The notes under the pieces were generated by a model, which made no database searches, was not told where the DNA came from, and saw only the letters and a program-made list of their open reading frames with translations. From NCBI GenBank assembly GCA_015067145.1, contig SVNA01000005.1, positions 1 through 64,000 of the forward strand: DNA of 64,000 nt, read 5' to 3'. Shown here in pieces: positions 7,852 to 14,420 of the stretch. Position 1 is the first letter of the stretch. Every line of letters starts with the position of its first letter. The DNA comes from Oscillospiraceae bacterium (lineage in GTDB: Bacteria > Bacillota > Clostridia > Oscillospirales > Ruminococcaceae). The position numbers were made by a program, and so were the translations under genes.

Positions 7852-8883
7852 ATGTACACACCTGCAGAAATAAAAGAACTCGAATACCTTTATAAAAGGC
7901 ATAACAAGAAATGGAAAAAGTTCGAACTGGATGTAAAAGAAAGTAATATAGTGTTTCCAAAAACAGTGTCAAAAATTATTAATAAAGAGAAACCGCTAAT
8001 CGATAGAGAGAAGGATATACGTAAAAAATTTAGGGATAAAATTCTTAGAGATTTAGGTATACAGAGTGCAATAAAACAAAGCAAATATTTAAAAGAACAA
8101 GAAGAAAAGAACAGAGCAATTGCACAGCGAAAAAAATCCGAATTAGATACTAAGAATTCTATGGATGAAAATAAAATAAAACATTTTGGAATTTGGAAAT
8201 TAAAAAGCAACTCTCTAAAAATAAACAGAGAAACCTATGCGGTAATAGATAATAGAAATCATGGAGAGAAAAAAGAAATTGAAAGGAGACAGAGAAATTA
8301 TAAACTCTTCTATGATGCTTACAAAAATATTTATACAGATGAAACTTGTTTGTATTACAAAGACGAATGGTGTATAAAACACCGTGAGCAATGTCTTGAA
8401 AATTTTGATTTAAATATGAAATTTATGGACAACTTGTCTCAAGATGAATTTAATAAACAATTACATAAATTGCAGAAAAAATATAAAGATATTAAAGAAA
8501 TTGTTGATTTATATGAGGTTGAATCTGTGGCTGGTGTATATATTATGGTTTTGGATGAATACAAACAAATGTATATAGGGCAGTCAGAAAATATAAAAAA
8601 TCGTATAGAAAATCATTGGTCAAGGAAAAAGCCGTTTGATAGACTCTTGTTTGGTAGAGTGGATTCATCAGTATTATCAATAGATTCATTTGGTGCATTA
8701 GATACAACAAGGATATTTGTGTACCCAACATCTCATACATATGAAATTGAGAAAAAGCTTGTTGATTTTATAGATAACAAATATATTTTAAATAGAGTAG
8801 GTGGCGGAATAACCGCCGAAGATATATACGGGACAATGGAAATGTTGGCAAGTATGAATATAAGAAATTTAAAGCAGGGATAA
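7852..8883 (+). CDS. GIY-YIG endonuclease-domain protein
   Basis: A 343-aa protein. The first 220 residues are a lysine- and glutamate-rich, probably coiled-coil region with no recognised domain. The C-terminal third is a complete GIY-YIG nuclease (GVYIMVLDEYKQMYIGQSE, then an Arg helix NIKNRIENHW, a catalytic Glu in YEIEKKLVDF, and LNRVGGG). Start 7852 is chosen over the in-frame ATG at 7840 because the upstream codons contain the GGAGG ribosome site. The gene is clearly more AT-rich than its neighbours, which suggests transfer. It diverges from the macro/vWA pair. The target is unknown; defence or selfish-element roles are possible. Confidence 0.8.
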   Translation: MYTPAEIKELEYLYKRHNKKWKKFELDVKESNIVFPKTVSKIINKEKPLIDREKDIRKKFRDKILRDLGIQSAIKQSKYLKEQEEKNRAIAQRKKSELDTKNSMDENKIKHFGIWKLKSNSLKINRETYAVIDNRNHGEKKEIERRQRNYKLFYDAYKNIYTDETCLYYKDEWCIKHREQCLENFDLNMKFMDNLSQDEFNKQLHKLQKKYKDIKEIVDLYEVESVAGVYIMVLDEYKQMYIGQSENIKNRIENHWSRKKPFDRLLFGRVDSSVLSIDSFGALDTTRIFVYPTSHTYEIEKKLVDFIDNKYILNRVGGGITAEDIYGTMEMLASMNIRNLKQG

Positions 8884-8899
8884 TTCATCCCTGCTTTAA

Positions 8900-9013
8900 C
8901 TATATATTTGATAATTCATTTTTGAGCATATTAACATACCTATCCACCACCCACTGTGGTGCGATAAGTTTAATCTTATCCCCAAAGCCAAACATCCAGC
9001 CGTAAATGTTCTT
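8900..9013 (-). pseudogene. C-terminal remnant of a WYL-domain transcriptional regulator
   Basis: On the minus strand a 37-codon reading frame, closed at both ends by stop codons, reads KNIYGWMFGFGDKIKLIAP followed by QWVVDRYVNMLKNEL. This matches the conserved end of WYL regulators (Y-x-W-x-FG-x-G-x-x-VKLL-x-P-x-WV). There is no start codon or upstream domain, so it is a decayed 3' fragment. It lies tail to tail with the GIY-YIG gene, marking old deletion or insertion at this spot. Confidence 0.6.
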
Positions 9014-9088
9014 AATTTAATAATACGATTATATATGTGTATAGTCAAATGGAATATCGGTAAGTTGTCGCCTTACGGTATAAGATAA

Positions 9089-9117
9089 TTGACGCAAATA
9101 TACTGCTTTGTTAATAT
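9089..9117 (+). promoter_or_regulatory. Sigma-A promoter of the CCA-adding enzyme gene
   Basis: TTGACG (9089-9094) and TAATAT (9112-9117) with a 17-bp spacer, about 30 bp before the cca start codon. Confidence 0.65.
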
Positions 9118-9144
9118 ATAATAAAACATAGAAAGGAGAACGCG

Positions 9145-10500
9145 ATGAACAAGTACAAAAACGAAACTGAACTTGCCCGTGCAATAGCAGAAGCTGTGAG
9201 CATTCACGGCGGTGTGTGCTACTACGTTGGCGGCTATGTGCGTGACAGTCTTATGGGTGTGGAAAGCAAAGACATTGATATGGAAGTTCACGGCGTGTCT
9301 CCTAATATTTTGACCGATATTTTATTACGTTTCGGAGAAGTGATTTCCATTGGTGCAAGTTTTGGTATTTACAATATTAAAGGCTATTCTCTCGATATCG
9401 CTATGCCTCGCAAGGAAACTGCAAGAGGTGCGGGTCACCGAGATTTCGATGTATTTGTTGACCCGTTTATCGGCACCGAAAAGGCGGCTGAACGCCGTGA
9501 TTTCACAATCAATGCTCTGATGCAGAATGTGCTGACGGGCGAAATTATAGACCACTTTGCTGGAAAGGCTGACCTTGAAAATGGTATTATCCGCCATGTT
9601 AATGATGTATCCTTTGCCGAAGATCCATTGCGTGTTCTCCGTGCAGCACAGTTTGCCGCAAGGTTTGATTTTGTTATTGCCGAAGAAACTGTTGCCCTTT
9701 GCTCCAAAATGGATTTGACCGCACTTTCCAAAGAGCGCATAGAAACCGAACTTGAAAAGGCGCTGCTGAAAGCGGATAAGCCATCGGTGTTTTTTGAAAA
9801 TTTAAGAAAAATGAACCAGCTTGATTACTGGTTCAAAGAGTTGAAAGATATAATTGGTGTTCAGCAAAACCCACAGTTCCACGCCGAGGGCGATGTGTGG
9901 ACACACACTATAATGGTGCTGGATGAGGCAGCAAAGTATCGCGACAAGGCGGAAAATCCAAAGGGATTTATGCTTATTGCACTGTGTCACGACTATGGAA
10001 AGACAATCTGTACCGAAATTGTGGATGGCAGAATCCGTTCTATCGGACACGAAACAAAAGGTCTGCCATTGGTGGAAGCATTTCTGAACAGAATCACCAC
10101 CGAAACAAAGCTGATAAACTATGTGCTCAATCTGTGCGCCCTGCATATGAAGCCCAATGCACTGGCGGGTATGAATGCAGGTGTGAAATCCACCAACAAA
10201 ATGTTTGACCAGGCACAGGACCCAACCGCACTTGTGTATATGGCAATGGCGGACAACTACGGCAGAATTATGGCAAACGGCACAATACCACACGAAGATT
10301 TTCTTTTTGAAAGGCTTGAAATATTTAACACCATTATGGCGAAACCATATGTTCAGGGCCGAGATTTGATTGAGGTGGGCATTGAGCCTAGTGAAAAGTT
10401 TGGTGAACACCTTGAATATGCACACAAACTGCGCCTTGCAGGAATGGAAAAGGAAGATGCACTGAAACAGACTTTGGCGTATATAAGGAAAAGGAAATGA
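9145..10500 (+). CDS. cca: CCA-adding tRNA nucleotidyltransferase with HD domain
   Basis: Adds or repairs the 3' CCA end of tRNAs. The 451-aa protein has the class II nucleotidyltransferase head (YYVGGYVRDSLMG, DIDMEVHG), the RRDFTINAL motif and the EDPLRVLRAAQFAARF neck. It ends in an HD phosphohydrolase domain (VWTHTIMVLD, LIALCHDYGK, NLCALHMKPN). The fused HD domain resembles the E. coli type. It starts at ATG 9145 after an AAAGGAG site. Both tRNA genes further along the window encode CCA, so a repair role is possible here. Confidence 0.9.
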   Translation: MNKYKNETELARAIAEAVSIHGGVCYYVGGYVRDSLMGVESKDIDMEVHGVSPNILTDILLRFGEVISIGASFGIYNIKGYSLDIAMPRKETARGAGHRDFDVFVDPFIGTEKAAERRDFTINALMQNVLTGEIIDHFAGKADLENGIIRHVNDVSFAEDPLRVLRAAQFAARFDFVIAEETVALCSKMDLTALSKERIETELEKALLKADKPSVFFENLRKMNQLDYWFKELKDIIGVQQNPQFHAEGDVWTHTIMVLDEAAKYRDKAENPKGFMLIALCHDYGKTICTEIVDGRIRSIGHETKGLPLVEAFLNRITTETKLINYVLNLCALHMKPNALAGMNAGVKSTNKMFDQAQDPTALVYMAMADNYGRIMANGTIPHEDFLFERLEIFNTIMAKPYVQGRDLIEVGIEPSEKFGEHLEYAHKLRLAGMEKEDALKQTLAYIRKRK

Positions 10501-10514
10501 TATTGGATTCTAAA

Positions 10515-10556
10515 TACTAACATAAATAGTGCAAACTAACATTCTTTATGTTAGTA
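10515..10556 (+). promoter_or_regulatory. Three-copy CTAACAT motif and perfect 12-bp dyad
   Basis: TACTAACATAAA (10515-10526) and TTTATGTTAGTA (10545-10556) form a perfect dyad. A further ACTAACAT lies in the loop at 10536-10543, so the same octamer occurs twice direct and once inverted. No T run follows. It lies 31 bp before the start codon of the 121-aa gene and could be an operator or an RNA hairpin. Confidence 0.45.
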
Positions 10557-10586
10557 TGATAAAAACAAGATAAATGGAGATTGACT

Positions 10587-10952
10587 ATGAGCGATGAATT
10601 TAATTTCTGGGATAAACATATGAATCTTGAGGAAGAAGAACTTAAATTGTTTAACTTTGTTCTTCAGTTTGACTTTGGTGAAGGCAATGCGGAGTATTCC
10701 TGTGAGGAATTAAAGGCAAGTGATCTGACAATCAATCAGGTGCTTGGATGTCTTAAATTTATCATCTGCGGTTATAACGATGGCAAGAAGAATTATCTTG
10801 CTTTCCTTGATATCGACGATGAAGGCGGTGTTGGCTATAACTTTTTCCAGGATGGCAGCGAAGAGCCTGTGGAAATTGAAGATGCAGAAATTGTTGCAGC
10901 CAATATCTACGCTATCGTAAGCGACGGTCTGGTTGCGGAATTTGACAAATAG
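10587..10952 (+). CDS. Hypothetical acidic protein, 121 aa
   Basis: A very acidic soluble protein (runs such as EEEELKLF, DIDDEGGVGY, EEPVEIEDAEI) with no signal peptide, no membrane helix and no motif I recognise. The start is the ATG at 10587, preceded by GGAGA at a good distance. It is a single-gene unit bounded by the CTAACAT dyad upstream and a strong terminator downstream. Function unknown. Confidence 0.7.
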   Translation: MSDEFNFWDKHMNLEEEELKLFNFVLQFDFGEGNAEYSCEELKASDLTINQVLGCLKFIICGYNDGKKNYLAFLDIDDEGGVGYNFFQDGSEEPVEIEDAEIVAANIYAIVSDGLVAEFDK

Positions 10953-11008
10953 CGTAAAAAGTTTCGGATAACAACAATCCTTTAAGCTGGAGATTTATAA
11001 TAAAAAAT

Positions 11009-11047
11009 ACGGAGTACTCAGAAGTGAAAACTGAGTACTCCGTTTTT
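11009..11047. terminator. Bidirectional terminator
   Basis: ACGGAGTACTCA and TGAGTACTCCGT form a perfect 12-bp stem, with A and T runs outside. It separates the plus-strand 121-aa gene from the convergent acetyltransferase gene. Confidence 0.88.
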
Positions 11048-11052
11048 GTTTG

Positions 11053-11529
11053 TTATTTTGCAAGCTCTGTAAGAGTGTCTCCTGTTATGCGGTACACGGT
11101 CCAGTCCTCCATTGGTTGTGCCCCCAGCGATAAATAGAAATCTATGCTCGGCTTGTTCCAGTCAAGGCACCACCATTCCAGTCTGCCGCAGCCGCGTTCC
11201 ACAGCTGTCTGTGCCAGCTTTTTCAGCAACGCCTTGCCGTATCCTTTGCCGCAGTATTGGGGCTTTACATATAAATCTTCCAGATAGATACCCGAACGGC
11301 CAAGGAAGGTTGAGAAATTATGGAAAAACAAAGCAAAGCCTATTTCAATTCCATCTCGGAGGGCAAAGATAACTTCGGCTTTCTTTTGGTTGAATATCCA
11401 TTCCTTTAAAAGCTCTTCCGTTGCAACCACTTCATCCAGCATCTTTTCGTATTCTGACAGTTCTCTGATAAACTGCAGTATCAGTGCGGTATCCTCTTCC
11501 TGTGCAAATCTGAACATATATTTTTCCAT
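11053..11529 (-). CDS. GNAT family N-acetyltransferase (diamine/thialysine type)
   Basis: A 158-aa single GNAT domain. The acetyl-CoA loop is PQYCGKGYGKALLKKLA (about residues 90-106), and the GRLEWWCLDWNKPSIDFY segment near the end is typical of spermidine/spermine and thialysine acetyltransferases. The substrate is uncertain. It is the second gene of a minus-strand pair with the VOC protein, 27 bp behind it. Confidence 0.82.
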   Translation of the reverse strand: MEKYMFRFAQEEDTALILQFIRELSEYEKMLDEVVATEELLKEWIFNQKKAEVIFALRDGIEIGFALFFHNFSTFLGRSGIYLEDLYVKPQYCGKGYGKALLKKLAQTAVERGCGRLEWWCLDWNKPSIDFYLSLGAQPMEDWTVYRITGDTLTELAK

Positions 11530-11556
11530 AGTACACCTTGTAAAAATTTAGTTTTG

Positions 11557-11922
11557 TTATCTCTTTTCAGGGATAATTTCCAGCCAGTATCCGTCAGGAT
11601 CTTCGATAAAGTAAATGCCCATAGAAGTGTTTTCGAAGCAGATACAGCCCATTTCTTCGTGGAGTCTGTGTGCTGCTTCAAAGTCATCCACCTTAAAAGC
11701 AAGGTGGAATTCGCATTCACCAAGGTCATAAGCCTGTGGGTGTTCATCCAGCTGTGTCAGCTCCAGTTCGAAAGAGCTTTCTTCGTTAGCCATAAAAACG
11801 ATGGTAAAGCCATCACCGTTTTTACGTCTTACTTCGCTGAGACCCAATGCCTTTTCATAAAAAGCCATGGATTTTTCCAGATTTGCAACATTGTAGTTTT
11901 CGTGAACCATTCTGAATTTCAT
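11557..11922 (-). CDS. VOC family protein, glyoxalase I-like
   Basis: A 121-aa protein with the glyoxalase I pattern: HENYNVANLEKSMAFYEKAL at the start, ELELTQ, EFHLAFKVDDFEAAH, and YFIEDPDGYWLEIIP at the end. The expected metal ligands are visible as His 7, Glu 53, His 73 and Glu 116. It probably detoxifies methylglyoxal as a thiol adduct, but a different VOC reaction cannot be excluded. It is upstream of and co-oriented with the GNAT gene. Confidence 0.8.
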   Translation of the reverse strand: MKFRMVHENYNVANLEKSMAFYEKALGLSEVRRKNGDGFTIVFMANEESSFELELTQLDEHPQAYDLGECEFHLAFKVDDFEAAHRLHEEMGCICFENTSMGIYFIEDPDGYWLEIIPEKR

Positions 11923-12055
11923 ACTTAACCTCTTTTCCGCATATATTGCTGTGTATTTTGATTGTATTCTGTTAAGTAAATGATAATATAGCGGAGAAAG
12001 GATGTAAAGAAAGAATTGTTTTAAGCGTATAAAAAGCTGTTCTTCAGATGAAACT

Positions 12056-12082
12056 GCAGGGGTGGAAACGCCTCTGCTTTTA
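12056..12082 (+). terminator. Small terminator-like hairpin before the SDR gene
   Basis: GCAGGGGTG and CGCCTCTGC pair (with wobbles) around GAAA and are followed by TTTTAT. It lies in the 200-bp gap upstream of the gene at 12124, so it may attenuate that gene or end a short transcript. Confidence 0.4.
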
Positions 12083-12123
12083 TGCTATATTGATTATAAT
12101 ATATACCAAAGGAGATGAGCTGA

Positions 12124-12909
12124 ATGATACTTGTTACAGGGGCAACGGGGTTTGTTGGTCAGAAACTTATGGAGATGTGTAAAGATACCATTGCCTGTCC
12201 TTCCCTCAGAAATGCAACAGAGGATGAGGTGCACCGCATTATAGAGGAGAATGATATTAATACGATTATTCACACAGCGGCTATTTCGGATATTGGCACC
12301 TGCCAGAACAACCCTGAAGCTTCGTACATTGCCAATGTTAAGCTGCCTTTATATCTGGCAAAGGCTGCAACAGGCAGAAAACTTATCTGTTTCAGTTCTG
12401 ACCAGGTTTACAGTGCTGCTAAAGAAGAAGGCCCTTACACAGAAGATATGGTAAATCCGGGCAATATATATGCACAGCATAAGCTGGAGATGGAACAGCG
12501 TGTGCTGGACATTGACCCAAGTGCTGTTATGCTGCGTGCAGAATGGATGTATGACTACTATCTTAAAAAGTCCAACTATTTTATGAACATATTAAACGCA
12601 GCAGGTACACTGGCTTTCAGCTCGCAGCAGTTTCGCGGACTTACCTATGTAAAGGAAGTTGCTGAAAATATGGAAAAGGTTATTGCACTGCCTGGCGGTG
12701 CCTATAATTTTGGCAGCGAAACCAGTAAATCTATGTATGACATAACAAAGGATTTTCTGGCATTGACAGGAAAAAACATAACACTGTGCGATGCTCCGCC
12801 ACGGCATAATTTGTGGATGAACTGCGAAAAGGCAAGAAAATACGGTGTTGAATTCAGCACGGTGGAAGATGGCCTTGCAAGATGTGCAAAGGATTATGGA
12901 ATTATATAA
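12124..12909 (+). CDS. NAD-dependent epimerase / RmlD-like dehydrogenase
   Basis: A 261-aa extended SDR. The Rossmann motif GATGFVG is at residues 6-12. HTAAISDIGTCQNNPE matches the RmlD/dTDP-4-dehydrorhamnose reductase family. The catalytic pair is in the SSDQVYSA region and Y-x-x-x-K (YAQHKLEME). A GGAG site precedes the ATG. The substrate is unknown; there are no other deoxysugar genes nearby, so a rhamnose role is not assumed. Confidence 0.8.
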   Translation: MILVTGATGFVGQKLMEMCKDTIACPSLRNATEDEVHRIIEENDINTIIHTAAISDIGTCQNNPEASYIANVKLPLYLAKAATGRKLICFSSDQVYSAAKEEGPYTEDMVNPGNIYAQHKLEMEQRVLDIDPSAVMLRAEWMYDYYLKKSNYFMNILNAAGTLAFSSQQFRGLTYVKEVAENMEKVIALPGGAYNFGSETSKSMYDITKDFLALTGKNITLCDAPPRHNLWMNCEKARKYGVEFSTVEDGLARCAKDYGII

Positions 12910-12911
12910 AT

Positions 12912-13019
12912 GACAGGCTGATTATCTATGGGAGTAAATCATCCGAACTGATTCAGGCTAACTACGAAAACACCGACACAATGACACTAAAACCATATGA
13001 AACAAGGGTGTATCTGTGA
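12912..13019 (+). pseudogene. Possible C-terminal remnant of a GH13 glucosidase
   Basis: A reading frame with no start codon ends with DRLIIYGSK, then QANYENTDTMTLKPYETRVY and a stop codon. The pattern NY-x(4-10)-L-x-PYE-x-x-VY is the usual end of alpha-glucosidase/GH13 proteins. Only about 35 codons remain, so it would be a 3' scrap left by a deletion. The call rests on one short motif. Confidence 0.35.
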
Positions 13020-13094
13020 AAGTAGTGATGTAACAGATATATCTGTACGGTGTTTTTGACAATGCAAAATTAAATAGATTATTATAACTGATTT

Positions 13095-13130
13095 GGCAAC
13101 TATTCGGATTTTCTGAATAGTTGCCTTTTT
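13095..13130 (+). terminator. Terminator after the GH13-like remnant
   Basis: GGCAACTATTC and GAATAGTTGCC form a perfect 11-bp stem followed by T5. It may have belonged to the lost upstream gene and now ends the SDR transcript. Confidence 0.85.
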
Positions 13131-13283
13131 GGGTGGTATATGGAGACATACGTTACTCGCTTTACAAATCATTATGTATGGATGTGTTGAAAATGTTTAT
13201 TTTGTCAGCAAAAATGATATCGATTGCAGTGGTTTTAAAGCTGTGCTACAATTAAAATAATAATCACAGTAACGGAGGTATAT

Positions 13284-14420
13284 ATGAAATTTATACATCT
13301 GTCCGATTTACATATCGGTAAAAGAGTAAATGAATTTTCGATGATTGAGGATCAGAAATATATCTTTAATCAGATTTATGAGATTATAGACAGAGTACAG
13401 CCGGACGGCATTATTATCGCCGGGGATGTTTATGACAAAACTACACCTTCAGAAGAAGCTGTACGTTTACTGAATGAATTCATCTGTACACTTGCAGAAA
13501 AAGAAGTAAAAACATATATCATAAGCGGCAATCACGATTCGGCAGAACGCCTGGCGTTCGGTGCACAGCTTATAGGCGAATCAGGTATATACATCAGCCC
13601 TGTTTACAATGGTGAAACGGTAAAATATACTTTGACCGACAGTTTTGGTGATGTTGATATCTATATGCTGCCGTTTATAAAACCTGCCCATGTACGCAGA
13701 TACTATCCCGATGCAGAAATTGCAAACTATACAGATGCAGTTGAAGTAGCGGTAAAAAATATGAATGTCGATACATCAAAACGCAATGTCATAATCACAC
13801 ACCAGTTTGTAACAGGTGCAGACAGAAGCGACTCGGAAGAGTTATCGGTTGGTGGCAGTGACAATGTTGATGTGTCGGTGTTCGACTGTTTTGACTATGT
13901 TGCACTTGGTCATATTCACGGCCCGCAGAAGATGACGAGAGAAACAGTAAGATACTGCGGTACACCACTTAAATATTCCTTTTCCGAAGCAAACCATAAA
14001 AAATCAGTAACCATAGTGGAGATGCTGGAAAAAGGCAACGTTACAATCACAACAGAACCGCTGGCTCCGCTGCGAGACATGAGAGTTGTCAGAGGCAGTT
14101 ACAACGATATTGCTCACAAAGCAAATTATGAAAATACAAATAGAGATGACTATATTCAGATTATCCTTACTGATGAAGAAGATGTGCCCGATGCTATAGG
14201 TCGTCTGCGTGTGATTTATCCAAACATTATGCATCTTAAGTATGATAATAAGCGTACACAGCAGAATGTCACGGTGGGAAGTGCAGAAGATGTGGAAAAT
14301 AAAAGTCCGCTTGAACTGTTCAGTGAGTTTTATACAATGCAGAACAACCAGCCTATGAGCGAAAAACAGGCCGCTTTTATTAATGAACTTATCGGTAAAA
14401 TATGGGAGGATAACAGATGA
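13284..14420 (+). CDS. sbcD: Exonuclease subunit SbcD
   Basis: The nuclease half of the SbcCD complex (bacterial Mre11-Rad50), which cuts hairpins and protein-blocked DNA ends. The 378-aa protein has all phosphoesterase motifs: DLHIGKR, IIIAGDVYDKTTP, ISGNHDSAERL, IITHQFV and ALGHIHGPQ. Start at 13284 after GGAGG. Its stop overlaps the sbcC ATG by four bases, so the subunits are translationally coupled. Confidence 0.93.
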   Translation: MKFIHLSDLHIGKRVNEFSMIEDQKYIFNQIYEIIDRVQPDGIIIAGDVYDKTTPSEEAVRLLNEFICTLAEKEVKTYIISGNHDSAERLAFGAQLIGESGIYISPVYNGETVKYTLTDSFGDVDIYMLPFIKPAHVRRYYPDAEIANYTDAVEVAVKNMNVDTSKRNVIITHQFVTGADRSDSEELSVGGSDNVDVSVFDCFDYVALGHIHGPQKMTRETVRYCGTPLKYSFSEANHKKSVTIVEMLEKGNVTITTEPLAPLRDMRVVRGSYNDIAHKANYENTNRDDYIQIILTDEEDVPDAIGRLRVIYPNIMHLKYDNKRTQQNVTVGSAEDVENKSPLELFSEFYTMQNNQPMSEKQAAFINELIGKIWEDNR

